Source of the DNA: Clostridiaceae bacterium M8S5
Lineage (GTDB): Bacteria > Bacillota > Clostridia > Tissierellales > MCWD3
Length of the DNA stretch: 64,000 nucleotides
Assembly (NCBI GenBank): GCA_029227815.1
Contig: CP118523.1
Location: 3,038,001-3,102,000 of the forward strand
Reading direction: 5' to 3'
This document shows positions 1-9,925 of the stretch, piece after piece. The notes beneath the pieces are model-generated. The model was not told the DNA's origin, did not search any database, and saw nothing but the letters and a program-made list of their open reading frames with translations. Both the position numbers and the translations under genes were made by a program. Numbering within the stretch: the first letter of the stretch is position 1; each line of letters opens with the position of its first letter.

Positions 1-499
1 GATTTATAATCACAAAATATCCTCTATTTCTTTCGTTGCCAACATTTTGCACTACTCCATCTGCTATGCATATAACATCCTTTTTCAATGGCTTAATATC
101 TAAGCCCTTGCTATTAATATATATGTCTTTACTCTTTCTAACCTTACCAAATCTTCGGTAAACTTTTCCTACTATTGGCCTACTTGCATCGGATATTATA
201 GTACTATCTGTACTTTTTTCTTTACTCCCTTTTCCTACTAAACTCTTTAAAAACTCGAGAAATTTTTTACCATTACTTTTTACATCATAGTTTTCACTAA
301 CTGTTTTATCTATAAATTCAGCTGCTCTTTTAGTATGATTTGTATCTATTTTCTTAAGAAAGATAACACATAAAACTATGATAATACATATTATTATTTT
401 TTTTAACTGGCTCTGATAAAATGATTTATTATTCCTTTTATAGTAGTAATTATTCCTCTTTTTATTACTCTTATTTAGGGCAAATCTGTTTGTATTCAA
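1..499 (-). CDS. SpoIVFA-like M23-domain membrane protein (C-terminus cut by window edge)
   Basis: This partial protein (166 codons visible) has a basic, Asn/Lys/Tyr-rich cytoplasmic start, one membrane segment (IIICIIIVLCVIFL), a linker, and the beginning of an M23/LytM fold (residues SRPIVGKVYRRFG, then GLDI). In active M23 enzymes a zinc-binding His lies four residues before the Asp of HxGxDI. Here the reading is SKGLD, so that His is Ser, as expected for a non-enzymatic SpoIVFA-type regulator. SpoIVFA holds the intramembrane protease SpoIVFB in check during sporulation, and its gene commonly follows minD and mgsA. I chose the TTG start at 497-499 because AAGGTGG lies 8 bases upstream and no ATG is available. 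The SpoIVFA role is inference; the M23 fold is fairly clear. Confidence 0.7.
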   Translation of the reverse strand, partial: MNTNRFALNKSNKKRNNYYYKRNNKSFYQSQLKKIIICIIIVLCVIFLKKIDTNHTKRAAEFIDKTVSENYDVKSNGKKFLEFLKSLVGKGSKEKSTDSTIISDASRPIVGKVYRRFGKVRKSKDIYINSKGLDIKPLKKDVICIADGVVQNVGNERNRGYFVIIN

Positions 500-720
500 A
501 TAAAACACCACCTTAACTCATGTATAGATAGTTCTTATAATATTCTATTTGAATAATTTACGTTTTATTACAGTTAAATACTTGTCCATGATTCCTTTAA
601 TAGTAAATAACAATGCTATAAATCATCTTTATTTTAAAGAAGATATTAAATTCGAATACGCTATTTATTATTGTTCTTCCATCAGATTTATTCTTTATTA
701 GATTCTAGCATTTGAATTAA

Positions 721-757
721 AAAAATAGACTTTTTAATAACATCCTTTAAAAAGCCT
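721..757 (-). terminator. Rho-independent terminator after mgsA
   Basis: An 11-bp stem (arms 727-737 and 747-757) with a 9-base loop is followed on the minus strand by a T-rich run. It lies 22 bases past the mgsA stop codon. Confidence 0.75.
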
Positions 758-778
758 ATCTTATAATTTCAATAATAA

Positions 779-1174
779 TTATTCAGTTGCATTTCTCCAG
801 TCTAATTCTCCCCGCTCTAAAGCCTTTATTAGCACTTCTGCTGTTCCTAGATTTGTAGCCACTGGTATATTATGCACATCACATAGTCTCATTAAAGCTA
901 AGATATCTGGTTCGTGTGGTTGTGCTGTTAATGGGTCTCTTAAAAATATAATCAAATCTATATCATTATCGGCTACTTTACTGCCTATTTGCTGGTCTCC
1001 TCCAAGTGGACCCGATAAAAATCTATGTAGTTTTAAACTCGTAGCTTCAATTATTCTTTTACCTGTCGTTCCTGTAGTAAACAAATTGTGCTTAGCAAGG
1101 ATATCTTTAAAGGCTACAGCAAAATTAACCATATCATTTTTTTTCTTGTCATGTGCAATAAGTGCTATATTCAT
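779..1174 (-). CDS. mgsA: Methylglyoxal synthase
   Basis: The 131-residue protein converts dihydroxyacetone phosphate to methylglyoxal and phosphate, a glycolytic overflow route in the cytosol. It begins [12 protein letters not shown] and carries the family signature [11 protein letters not shown] followed by an IIFLRDPL segment with the catalytic Asp; both are diagnostic. The length is usual for the family. It is the gene after minE on the same strand. Terminators on both sides suggest a largely separate transcript. Confidence 0.95.
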   Translation of the reverse strand: MNIALIAHDKKKNDMVNFAVAFKDILAKHNLFTTGTTGKRIIEATSLKLHRFLSGPLGGDQQIGSKVADNDIDLIIFLRDPLTAQPHEPDILALMRLCDVHNIPVATNLGTAEVLIKALERGELDWRNATE

Positions 1175-1285
1175 ATTTTACCCCCATTTATTGGTGTATT
1201 CTTCGTACGCGTTTATGTAAACTTTCTCTAAAATATTTTATCACATTTTATTGCTTCTTACTAATATTTATTTAAATTTAAAATA

Positions 1286-1322
1286 TAAAAGGGCTGTTTA
1301 GGGAAATCCTAAATCAGCCTTT
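1286..1322 (-). terminator. Terminator of the mre/min operon after minE
   Basis: A 13-bp stem with one mismatch (arms about 1290-1302 and 1308-1320) is flanked by A/T runs on both sides, so it could work in both directions. It lies directly after the minE stop codon. Confidence 0.75.
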
Positions 1323-1333
1323 TCATATTAATT

Positions 1334-1621
1334 CTAATCCATAGAACCTTCTTTCATTTTTATTATTGGTATGTTAGCTATGAGAGCTGATGACTTTATT
1401 TCGCCTTCTTCATCATTTCTTTTTCTAGTAACTTGAATATCTAACTTCTCTTCGTCTATTACCATGTAGTCAGAAATAACTTTTATTATATCTCCCTTCA
1501 ACATATCAAGAAATTTAGGAGAAATATTAGTTCTGTCATGAATTAGTACAAGCCTTAATCTTTCTTTTGCGACATTCTTACTATTACTATTACCTTTACC
1601 AAATAAACTTGTAAAACCCAT
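1334..1621 (-). CDS. minE: Cell division topological specificity factor MinE
   Basis: The 95-residue protein stimulates MinD ATPase and drives MinCD off the membrane, which restricts division to mid-cell. The N-terminal MGFTSLFGK resembles the membrane-targeting helix. AKERLRLVLIHDR matches the MinD-interacting, anti-MinCD segment, and the C-terminal half matches the topological specificity domain. It follows minD by 13 bases and ends at a terminator, so it is the last gene of the mre/min transcript. Many Clostridia keep MinE whereas Bacillus uses DivIVA/MinJ. Confidence 0.93.
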   Translation of the reverse strand: MGFTSLFGKGNSNSKNVAKERLRLVLIHDRTNISPKFLDMLKGDIIKVISDYMVIDEEKLDIQVTRKRNDEEGEIKSSALIANIPIIKMKEGSMD

Positions 1622-1634
1622 CTAAATACCTCCT

Positions 1635-2429
1635 TTAACTTCCAAATAATTTCATTCTTAGTTTATAAAACATTCCTCTTTTTACTTCTAAGTTTATATA
1701 CTCTACTTCCTCGCCCATTATTCTTCTTGATATATTGCTATATGCCTTACCTGATAGAGCACTCTGATCTGTAACTACTGGCTCACCTTTATTAGTAGAT
1801 ATTACTATTGCTTCGTCATCTGGCACTATTCCTATTAAATCTATAGCTAATATATCTATCATGTCTTCTATGTTCATCATATCACCACGCACAACCATCT
1901 CATGCCTTATTCTGTTCACAATTAATTTTGGATTGTGCAAGCCTTTTGCTTCTAATAATCCTATTATTCTGTCAGCATCTCTTACTGCAGATATCTCTGG
2001 TGTAGTTACTATAAATGCTCTATCTGCTCCAGCAACCGCATTTTTAAACCCTTGTTCTATTCCTGCTGGACAATCTATGATTACAAAGTCAAACATTTCC
2101 TTTAGTTCTTCTACTAATACTTGCATTTGCTCAGGAGATATTGCAGTTTTGTCTTTAGTTTGTGCTGCTGGTAATAAAAACAACCCTTCATGCCTTTTAT
2201 CTCTTATTAATGCTTGCTTTAATCTACAGTTTTTCTCAACTACATCTACTATATTATAAACTATTCTATTTTCTAATCCCATAACAACATCTAAATTTCT
2301 TAGTCCTATATCTGCATCTACTACAACTACTTTTTTGCCATGCATTGCGAGGCCTGTCCCTATATTAGCTGTTGTTGTTGTTTTACCAACTCCACCTTTG
2401 CCTGATGTTATCACTAATGCTTCTCCCAC
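1635..2429 (-). CDS. minD: Septum-site determining ATPase MinD
   Basis: This 264-residue deviant Walker ATPase cycles on the membrane and carries MinC. SGKGGVGKTTTTANIG is the Walker A motif with the MinD/ParA signature lysine. VVVDADIGLRNLDVVMGLE and FVIIDCPAGIE are the switch regions. The C-terminal MFYKLRMKLFG forms the short amphipathic helix used for membrane binding. It lies 11 bases after minC and 13 before minE, in the usual order. Confidence 0.97.
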   Translation of the reverse strand: MGEALVITSGKGGVGKTTTTANIGTGLAMHGKKVVVVDADIGLRNLDVVMGLENRIVYNIVDVVEKNCRLKQALIRDKRHEGLFLLPAAQTKDKTAISPEQMQVLVEELKEMFDFVIIDCPAGIEQGFKNAVAGADRAFIVTTPEISAVRDADRIIGLLEAKGLHNPKLIVNRIRHEMVVRGDMMNIEDMIDILAIDLIGIVPDDEAIVISTNKGEPVVTDQSALSGKAYSNISRRIMGEEVEYINLEVKRGMFYKLRMKLFGS

Positions 2430-2440
2430 AATTTAACCTC

Positions 2441-3061
2441 CTATAATAAGATATTCTTCTGTAAACATGGCTGTATGATTAACACGTCTTCTTTTATACT
2501 CGCCATTGCTGCCCATTTTATTTTATTGTCTTTATTGTCAGGACTCCTAGCTATTACATCTGCTATTCTAAGTTGTGATGAATACAGATGATTACATGCT
2601 ATTATTGCACCTCTATTTCCATGACATCCAGCATGGGCTGTTCCTCTTAATGTACCTAATACTACAATATTTCCACTTGCTAGAACAACAGAACCTGAAT
2701 TGACATCTCCTAATATAACTAAATTTCCATCATACTCAATAGTCTGTCCTGACCTTATAGTTGTCCTTACGAATTTAGTCATACCTTCATCGATGTTTTT
2801 GCTGTATATTTTCTGCTGTATATTCGTTTCATCTATTAAATCTATATCAATACCATATTTATTAGTTACCACACACTCTATCTCTTCTTGTTCTTCTTTT
2901 GTAAGTTTTCTTCCTAGGATTTTAGTAACTTTACTTCCTTTAAAAAAATTCTTACTTTTACCTAGCTTTTCATCAAGTTCTTTAATTATTTGATTTAATT
3001 CACCGTCTTTTATATGTATACTAAGACCTTCTTTATTTCCCTTAAATGTAACAAGGCTCAT
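2441..3061 (-). CDS. minC: Septum formation inhibitor MinC
   Basis: MinC blocks FtsZ polymerisation away from mid-cell. The 206-residue protein has a lysine-rich N-terminal domain and a C-terminal beta-helix domain with the typical GDVNSGSVVLASGNIVVLGT and GTAHAGC segments, which bind MinD. The open frame extends 7 codons upstream, but the ATG at 3059-3061 (MSLVTFKG) is preferred because AGGAGGG lies directly upstream at good spacing. It stands 185 bases after mrdA and starts the min part of the locus. Confidence 0.93.
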   Translation of the reverse strand: MSLVTFKGNKEGLSIHIKDGELNQIIKELDEKLGKSKNFFKGSKVTKILGRKLTKEEQEEIECVVTNKYGIDIDLIDETNIQQKIYSKNIDEGMTKFVRTTIRSGQTIEYDGNLVILGDVNSGSVVLASGNIVVLGTLRGTAHAGCHGNRGAIIACNHLYSSQLRIADVIARSPDNKDNKIKWAAMASIKEDVLIIQPCLQKNILL

Positions 3062-3230
3062 TTTTACCCTCCTATAAAACACTACACTAGTATTATTCTT
3101 CAGACTAAAACTTAATTCCTTCTAGTGGTTATTGAAAAGTATCGTTTAGGTATAAATTACTATATTTTTGATTGAATTTAGTCATATTTTTAAGTTTTTT
3201 GGGCTATTTTGCCAAATTATCGCTTTTATC

Positions 3231-3263
3231 TAAAAGACTAACTAAAATTATTCAGCTAGTCTT
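3231..3263 (-). terminator. Terminator overlapping the 3' end of mrdA
   Basis: A 10-bp stem with one G-T pair (arms 3234-3243 and 3254-3263) has the mrdA stop codon in its loop and ends in a short T run on the minus strand. It may attenuate read-through from the mre genes into min. Confidence 0.55.
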
Positions 3264-6200
3264 GTCTTCAAACTTATATTATCTTCTTCGTTATTCAAAC
3301 CAAGATACTGCGCGATTATATCTTTTGCTATTGGGCCTGAGAAACCTCCATGGCCTCCTTGGAACACTACTGTAGCTACTGCTATTTGTGGATCATCATA
3401 CGGTGCAAATGCAACAAACCAAGAATAATCATCGTATTTCTCTTTAGTTGCTGGATTTTTACCATCTTGCTCAGCTGTACCAGTTTTAACACCTACTTGT
3501 ACTGGAAAATTTTTAAATATAGATCTTGCCGTACCATCTGTAGCAGCCATATTCATACCCTTTTTTACATAGTCTATATATCTATCATCTTTTAGCTTAA
3601 CTTTTGTAGGCTCTTTGTTTTCTTTTGACAAAACAACATTACCATTGATATCTTCAATCTTATTGACTACACTAACATCATATTTGTTACCACCATTTGC
3701 CAACGTAGCCATATAATTAGCAATCTGTATAGGCGTGTACGCATTTTGACCTTGTCCTATTGCTATATTAAAGGTATCTCCTAGCTTCCATCTGGCTTGG
3801 TAAAGATAAGTGTATGTCACCAAATCATTTAAACTATTTCTACTTCCACCAATCTTTCTACCAGGTTCAAATCCCAGCGCTTTTAACTTAGCATAAACCT
3901 TCTTACCTGTTAGATTCTCAGCATCATCAACCCAGCTCACAATCTCATTTATTTTTTCCTGTAGTTCTTCATCTGTTATTGTAATATCATCCTTCTTATA
4001 GTCCATAAGGCTTCTTTTTAAGAACCTTCTGAGTGATGTTTTGGTTTGTTCTTTCTTTGATGAAGGAACACCTTTAACCATCTCTTCCGGTATATCTATT
4101 TCTATTCCAGTTTTTTCATTTAAACCAAATTTTGTTGCAACATCAAGTATATCTTGCTGTTCTATTCTTCTGCCTATTCTCCTACCAGTTCTCAGATTCT
4201 CTCCAGCTGCCATAGTATAAAAGTAAAAGTTACAAGAATCTTTTATAGCTTTATACAAATTCGTTGGACCATGAGACCCTCTTCTTGTATTCCAAAGCCA
4301 ACATCCATATCTCTGAACTCCAAGCTCTACATAACCAAGGGAATTGACTGTTAGATTAGGGCTTATCCCTTTTTCTAATACTGCTAACCCTGTAATCATT
4401 TTAAATACTGATCCTGGTTGTATAGCTGTCATTAATGATATGTTATATAGAGGTCTAGGTGCTAGTGGATCATCATCATTTTCTGGCTTTAAGCTATCGT
4501 AATCCTCATTAGATATACCTGTTACAAATAAGTTAGGATCATACGCTGGATAGTTAGCTAATGCTAACACCTGTCCCGTTTTTACATCTATAGCTACCGC
4601 TGCTGCTGATGTAGCATTTTTAAGTAATCTACCATCTTTTTCTGGTTTATATTTATAATTACCCCATTTACTCTTATATTCTCCTGCAATCTGTATCTGC
4701 TCCAATGCTTGCTTAAGTGACTCTTCGGTAACCTTTTGCAACTTAGAATCTATTGACAAAAACAGATTATTTCCTGGCTTAGGCTGTTTTTCCTCTAAGA
4801 CGTTAAGTGTATTACCTCCAACATCTACCTCCATCTTTCTGTATCCATTTTTACCTTTAAATAATGTCTCAAACTTCTGTTCTATACCCGTTTTTCCTAT
4901 TATATCATCTGGAAAATAACCTAGCTCTGCATTATATTTCTCTATCTCCTTTTTTTGAGATATCTTTCCTAAATAGCCCAATACATGTGCTGCTGTTTTT
5001 CCCATAGGGTAAAATCTAGTTGGATCTATAGACACTTTAACTCCAGGTAAATCTGTATTGTTTTCCATTATTCTAGCATATGTTGAATCTTTTACTTCAT
5101 ATGCAATATTAACAGGCTGATACGCAGTATATACTTTTCTACCTAGCTGTTGCGCTATAGAAAATATATATCTAGCCTCATAATCATTTAAGTCTTTAAA
5201 ATCTTTATCTATATTATACTTAGTTCTTAATTTCTGGAACATTTCTTTTACGCTTTGTCCTTCTTTTATATTAGCTGATTTATATACAGTAATCCATTGA
5301 TTTTTTTCTTTCAATGGCACGTATTGCCATTCAGTGATAGATATTTTAGGATTAATACCTGTAGTTAGTATCTCTTTTTGCATATTGTATGAATTGCGCT
5401 CGTCTTTGATAAATGCTTCTAATACGTTTATCTTATATTCTTTTTCTTCTTTATCAATTATTTTACACTCTGCATTTAGTCCAATATGTATAAGTGCATC
5501 TATTGGCTCTAAATCAACAAATCCATATTTTGAATTAAACTTAGCTTTATCGCTATCGTTTGTATACTTAAAAATAATCTTATTGTCAGCTATTTCATAC
5601 ATAATTGGGACATTTACATTGCTTTTTGTAAGTAAGTCAAATAATACTTTCGCTGGTATGAATTCACTCTCTTTTCCATCCTCTTCGCTAATTATTATCT
5701 TACTCAAATATGCTTTCAATGCTCCACTTTCTACAGCAATATTTATAAAGTCCTCTGTAGCGCTAGTCTTCATTGTTACGCTCGGAAACTGTTTCATCAA
5801 TTTTCTTTTTATCTTCTCATAGTCCTCATCATATGTGAACTTATACTCATCAAATTTAAAATTAGCACTTAAACCTTTTTGCAATAATAGTTCAAATACC
5901 ATTTCTGAAACAATTGGATGTTTTAACATATATCTTAACTTCTTTTTATCATTTTTTAATCTATATGCTATAGAATCCTTTGCACCTAGCTCTGTAGGAA
6001 TATTGTATTTAGACTTCCATTGTTGTACATCCTTAGATGTATCAAATTCAATTTGAACTTTCTTGTCTTGTGATAGACTAAATACAATAGGTATCTGCTC
6101 GTTTTTTTCTGCTATAGCTAGTACTGCCCTTTTTGCTGCAAAGAATGTAAACTCACCGTTTTTGTTTACTTCGTATTTGTTTAAAAGATTGTCTATTAAA

Positions 6201-6628
6201 TTATTTGTTATCATTATATCAGCAATTTCTTCGTATGGATCTTTTCCTTCTAAATTAGGTCCCGAATAAGATATAGTATTTAGTACGATAGGAAACTCAT
6301 TAATGTACTCTTCTCCTTCATCATCTAATATTCTAAGTAGATTAAGAGCTGTTTTATTCCTCTCTGTACTACTAACTTGATCCTTGATTATTTGCACAGT
6401 AAATGTTGGTCTATTTCCTGCCATTAATCTTCCATACCTATCTCTTATCTCACCTCTAGCTGGTCTTATTGGAATCTCCTGTACCCTCATCGAATCCGCT
6501 TTTTCTTTATATTCTTCACCTTTAACTAATGTTAAATCTGCTAATTTTAATACCATTATTACAAAAACAACTATAACAAAACTTAACATAATGGTATATC
6601 TATTTTTTATCTTTTCAATTATTTTCAA
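3248..6628 (-). CDS. mrdA: Penicillin-binding protein 2, unusually long
   Basis: This is a peptidoglycan transpeptidase of the elongasome with an N-terminal membrane anchor (about residues 12-30). The catalytic motifs are complete: SVFK with Ser740, SCN at 798-800, and KTG at 1048-1050. PBP2 is usually 600-750 residues, whereas this one has 1126. The extra mass is an insertion of about 420 residues inside the N-terminal pedestal (roughly 100-525) and a Lys-rich insertion of about 90 residues in the transpeptidase domain (about 850-940). The start is TTG at 6626-6628, with AAGGAG 9 bases upstream. It follows mreD by 5 bases. Family assignment is firm; the role of the insertions is unknown. Confidence 0.93.
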   Translation of the reverse strand: MKIIEKIKNRYTIMLSFVIVVFVIMVLKLADLTLVKGEEYKEKADSMRVQEIPIRPARGEIRDRYGRLMAGNRPTFTVQIIKDQVSSTERNKTALNLLRILDDEGEEYINEFPIVLNTISYSGPNLEGKDPYEEIADIMITNNLIDNLLNKYEVNKNGEFTFFAAKRAVLAIAEKNEQIPIVFSLSQDKKVQIEFDTSKDVQQWKSKYNIPTELGAKDSIAYRLKNDKKKLRYMLKHPIVSEMVFELLLQKGLSANFKFDEYKFTYDEDYEKIKRKLMKQFPSVTMKTSATEDFINIAVESGALKAYLSKIIISEEDGKESEFIPAKVLFDLLTKSNVNVPIMYEIADNKIIFKYTNDSDKAKFNSKYGFVDLEPIDALIHIGLNAECKIIDKEEKEYKINVLEAFIKDERNSYNMQKEILTTGINPKISITEWQYVPLKEKNQWITVYKSANIKEGQSVKEMFQKLRTKYNIDKDFKDLNDYEARYIFSIAQQLGRKVYTAYQPVNIAYEVKDSTYARIMENNTDLPGVKVSIDPTRFYPMGKTAAHVLGYLGKISQKKEIEKYNAELGYFPDDIIGKTGIEQKFETLFKGKNGYRKMEVDVGGNTLNVLEEKQPKPGNNLFLSIDSKLQKVTEESLKQALEQIQIAGEYKSKWGNYKYKPEKDGRLLKNATSAAAVAIDVKTGQVLALANYPAYDPNLFVTGISNEDYDSLKPENDDDPLAPRPLYNISLMTAIQPGSVFKMITGLAVLEKGISPNLTVNSLGYVELGVQRYGCWLWNTRRGSHGPTNLYKAIKDSCNFYFYTMAAGENLRTGRRIGRRIEQQDILDVATKFGLNEKTGIEIDIPEEMVKGVPSSKKEQTKTSLRRFLKRSLMDYKKDDITITDEELQEKINEIVSWVDDAENLTGKKVYAKLKALGFEPGRKIGGSRNSLNDLVTYTYLYQARWKLGDTFNIAIGQGQNAYTPIQIANYMATLANGGNKYDVSVVNKIEDINGNVVLSKENKEPTKVKLKDDRYIDYVKKGMNMAATDGTARSIFKNFPVQVGVKTGTAEQDGKNPATKEKYDDYSWFVAFAPYDDPQIAVATVVFQGGHGGFSGPIAKDIIAQYLGLNNEEDNISLKTRLAE

Positions 6629-6633
6629 TTAAA

Positions 6634-7143
6634 TCAACTCCTTCGTTTCCTCATAAATCTAAGATTTGGAGTTTTTATGATACCAGAAATTATCTTAAAT
6701 ATAAAGATACTTAATACTGCATTGTATATGGTTTCTATAACAACTATACTACTAAAATGCTTTAGTGTATCTGTTTTATAATTACTAAAATAGAAGTACA
6801 AAAGCTGATATAGATTAAACATAAGTGTAGCTACTGCTGTAAAAACAAATGGAGTCAGTGTCGTGCTAGTAAAAACTTTTTTATTAAACATACCACTAAA
6901 GTAACCTATCCAAAAATATATAAGTGCTGTTACTCCTAGTGCATTGCCAAATATGATATCATATAGAAACCCTATAACTATACCTATTGTAGCTCCTTTT
7001 ATGCTCCCTTTAAGTAGTGAAAAGCATATGATTATAACTAAACACAAATTAGGCATAACGCCATATATAGCAAAATGATTTAAAATTGTTGTCTGTAATA
7101 AAAAAGACAAAAATACCACTACTCCAATAACAAACCCTTTCAA
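6634..7143 (-). CDS. mreD: Rod shape-determining protein MreD
   Basis: The 169-residue polytopic membrane protein has about five hydrophobic segments and belongs to the elongasome with MreB, MreC, RodA and PBP2. I chose the TTG at 7141-7143 (LKGFVIGVVVFLSF...). It starts one base after the mreC stop, with AAGGGGG in the end of mreC as ribosome binding site. A longer in-frame start at 7185 would overlap mreC by 41 bases and has no better site. Confidence 0.88.
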   Translation of the reverse strand: MKGFVIGVVVFLSFLLQTTILNHFAIYGVMPNLCLVIIICFSLLKGSIKGATIGIVIGFLYDIIFGNALGVTALIYFWIGYFSGMFNKKVFTSTTLTPFVFTAVATLMFNLYQLLYFYFSNYKTDTLKHFSSIVVIETIYNAVLSIFIFKIISGIIKTPNLRFMRKRRS

Positions 7144-7144
7144 T

Positions 7145-7999
7145 TTACTGCCCCCTTGGTGCTTTACTTGTAACCACCATAACATTATTAATATTTTTAA
7201 AATCTATTGGTGAAATAACTTCTATTTTCTTAATTAAATCATCATTATCTTTATGTATTTCTACTATTTCTCCAATATACAAATCTGGAATATATATTTT
7301 ACCCATTCCTGATGTGACCAACTTGTCTCCTTTGACAACGTCTGATTTATAATCAAAAAGTATCCCGTCTAGCTTTTGCTTTAATTCTCCAGATACTATA
7401 CCATTGTCTTGTGTTCTTATTACTTTAAAGCTAGCATTACTACCCTTATCTATAATAGTTAGTACTTTTGACCATGTACTCTGTACTTCAACTATTCTTC
7501 CTACTAATCCTGCTTTTACTATATCTCCATCTAATTTCACTGCACATATTACAGCATCACCTTTTTTTAAACCATCATTTGTACCTTTATTTATAACAAA
7601 TCTATTAAACCAATTTCCAGAATCTTTATTAACTACTCTAGCATCTACACATCTAAATTTTTCTTGCTTTTTTAATTCATATTCATTTTTTAATGCGTCC
7701 ATTCTACTAATCAAATCATTCATTATTCTATTTTCTTCTTCTAGTTTAGCTATTTCTTTTTTTAACCTTTGATTTTCTTGCTTAGTTTGAGAGAAATTAG
7801 CTATAGAACTAAACGTATTCGTCACTGATTTACTAGTATTGTACAAAAATCCTTGAATCGGTGTTACTATTTTTCCTATAAAACCTTTAAATGACGTACC
7901 CTGATATTTATTACCAGAGGTTATTATTATAATAATAAGTAGAATGATAGTAACACTTGCTACTATCATTCTGTTTTTATATTTTCTAAATATCTTCAT
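7145..7999 (-). CDS. mreC: Rod shape-determining protein MreC
   Basis: This bitopic protein has an N-terminal membrane helix (ASVTIILLIIIIIT), a coiled coil (about residues 70-115, heptads of E/K/L), and the beta-rich extracytoplasmic MreC domain. It links MreB filaments inside the cell to wall synthases outside. The ATG at 7997-7999 has GGTG 7 bases upstream; a TTG two codons earlier (8005) is an alternative. It lies 14 bases after mreB and one base before mreD. Confidence 0.92.
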   Translation of the reverse strand: MKIFRKYKNRMIVASVTIILLIIIIITSGNKYQGTSFKGFIGKIVTPIQGFLYNTSKSVTNTFSSIANFSQTKQENQRLKKEIAKLEEENRIMNDLISRMDALKNEYELKKQEKFRCVDARVVNKDSGNWFNRFVINKGTNDGLKKGDAVICAVKLDGDIVKAGLVGRIVEVQSTWSKVLTIIDKGSNASFKVIRTQDNGIVSGELKQKLDGILFDYKSDVVKGDKLVTSGMGKIYIPDLYIGEIVEIHKDNDDLIKKIEVISPIDFKNINNVMVVTSKAPRGQ

Positions 8000-8013
8000 T
8001 ATCAATCACCAAC

Positions 8014-9087
8014 CTAGCCTTTTCTAGTGTTAGTTAAAACCTTTCTAAGCATGTCGATATCTTCAACTGCTTTACCTGTTCCTAATACAACACAATCTAA
8101 TGGATCTTCTGCTATATTCACTGGCATACCTGTTTCCTTACAGATGAGTTTATCTAATCCATGAAGCATAGCTCCTCCACCTGTTAGCATTATACCTATT
8201 TCCATAATATCTGCAGCAAGCTCAGGAGGTGTTTTTTCTAAAGTATATTTTACAGCATCTATTATACTAGCAACTGGTTCTTTTAAAGCTTGATATATTT
8301 CTTTCGAAGTTATTTCTAAATTTTTTGGAAGTCCTGAAATTAGATCTCTACCTTTTATATTCATAGAATCTTTTCTATCTATTATCAATTTTCCTTCTAC
8401 GTCAAATTTATCTAATTTTGACTTAGATAATATAGCTGTTCCTATTTTAGTTTTTATCTCTTCAGCAGTTCTTTCACCAATCATCAAGTTAAAATTCTTC
8501 TTTATGAATTGGATTATTGACTCATCTAATTCATTTCCTCCTACCCTGATGGACTTGCTTGTTACTATACCTCCTAGAGATATTATAGCAACTTCTGTTG
8601 TTCCTCCACCTATATCTACTACCATGCTTCCTGTAGGTTCTTGAACAGGTAAATTAGCTCCTATAGCAGCCGCCATAGGCTCTTCTATAAGGTATGCTTC
8701 TCTTGCGCCAGCTTGGTGTGCTGCTTCCTCTACTGCTCTCTTCTCAACCTCTGTTACTCCTGATGGAACACAGACAACAACTCTTGGTTGTACAAATGCA
8801 CTCTTTTGAGTTGCCTTTTTAATGAAATGCTTTATCATATTTTGAGTTACATCAAAATCAGCTATAACCCCATCCTTCATAGGTTTTATAGCAACTATAC
8901 TTCCTGGTGTTCTACCTATCATTTTTTTTGCTTCTAATCCAACTTCTAGTACCTCATTTGTTTTAGTTTTTACAGCAACTACTGATGGTTCTCTAACTAC
9001 TATACCTTTTCCTTTCACGTATACTAACGTGTTTGCTGTACCTAAATCTATCCCCATATCTTTAGAGAAAAAATTAAATAATCCCAT
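8014..9087 (-). CDS. mreB: Cell shape-determining actin homologue MreB
   Basis: The 357-residue actin-fold ATPase forms membrane-associated filaments that guide wall elongation. The N-terminal [21 protein letters not shown] segment contains the phosphate-1 loop, [19 protein letters not shown] is phosphate 2, and [15 protein letters not shown] is the adenosine motif. The short hydrophobic N-terminus fits a membrane-binding amphipathic helix. It follows radC and precedes mreC in the classical order. Confidence 0.97.
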   Translation of the reverse strand: MGLFNFFSKDMGIDLGTANTLVYVKGKGIVVREPSVVAVKTKTNEVLEVGLEAKKMIGRTPGSIVAIKPMKDGVIADFDVTQNMIKHFIKKATQKSAFVQPRVVVCVPSGVTEVEKRAVEEAAHQAGAREAYLIEEPMAAAIGANLPVQEPTGSMVVDIGGGTTEVAIISLGGIVTSKSIRVGGNELDESIIQFIKKNFNLMIGERTAEEIKTKIGTAILSKSKLDKFDVEGKLIIDRKDSMNIKGRDLISGLPKNLEITSKEIYQALKEPVASIIDAVKYTLEKTPPELAADIMEIGIMLTGGGAMLHGLDKLICKETGMPVNIAEDPLDCVVLGTGKAVEDIDMLRKVLTNTRKG

Positions 9088-9115
9088 TATATTTCTGCTC
9101 CTCCTTATGCTTATC

Positions 9116-9811
9116 CTACAATAAACCTTTTTCTTTAAAACTAATATATTTTTTATTTCCTATTATTACATGGTCTAATACATTTATCCCTAAAATCTTG
9201 CCACATTCTATCAATCTTTCTGTAATACTTATGTCTTCTTTACTTGGTCTTGGATCTCCACTTGGATGATTATGAACCAATATTATTGAAGCACTACTTT
9301 TTTTTATTGCCATCTTAAAGACCTCTCTAGGATGGACTATTGATGAACTTAGATCTCCTATTGATATTTTTTCCATGCTTATTATTTGATTTTTTGTGTC
9401 CAATAACACTACTTTAAAATGTTCTTTTTTTAGGTGCCTCATATCCTCCATTAATATCCTAGCGATATCAATAGGTGCACAAACTTTGTGTTTATATTCG
9501 TTCTGATAGGAAATCACCCTTTTGCCAAGTTCTATAGAAGCCAGTATTTGTGCTGCTTTGCACTCCCCTACACCTTCTATACTTGTCAATTCTTGCAATG
9601 AGCAATCATTTAGAAAGGCTAGTCCTACTTCATCTAAAGCAAGTATGCTCTGTGCTAAATCCAGTGCAGATTTTTTCTTGCTACCTGTTCTAATTATAAT
9701 TGCTATAAGCTCTGAATTTGATAGATTATTACATCCATATTTATAAAGTTTCTCTCTAGGTCTTTCACTAACAGGCAAATCTTTAATTGCATATTTCACA
9801 TATCCATTCAT
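9116..9811 (-). CDS. radC: JAB/MPN-domain protein RadC (DNA repair family, function uncertain)
   Basis: The 231-residue protein has an N-terminal helix-hairpin-helix part (about residues 1-100, with [14 protein letters not shown]) and a C-terminal JAMM metalloprotease-like fold with the motif [14 protein letters not shown], which holds both zinc-binding His and the Asp. RadC was once linked to recombinational repair, but that role is disputed. It sits 28 bases upstream of mreB, a common arrangement in Firmicutes. Confidence 0.93.
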   Translation of the reverse strand: MNGYVKYAIKDLPVSERPREKLYKYGCNNLSNSELIAIIIRTGSKKKSALDLAQSILALDEVGLAFLNDCSLQELTSIEGVGECKAAQILASIELGKRVISYQNEYKHKVCAPIDIARILMEDMRHLKKEHFKVVLLDTKNQIISMEKISIGDLSSSIVHPREVFKMAIKKSSASIILVHNHPSGDPRPSKEDISITERLIECGKILGINVLDHVIIGNKKYISFKEKGLL

Positions 9812-9925
9812 AAGCTAATCTCCATTTTATTTTAAGTGATTGCTCAATTTTATGCTCCAAAATATGTCAAGTTCTCTATCAATCAAGTAACCCTTTTATA
9901 TGTTTATGTAATATACACTCTTATT

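Noticed and set aside
5334-5822. Plus-strand 162-codon frame inside mrdA
   Set aside because: Shadow of the long Lys-rich PBP2 insertion on the opposite strand.
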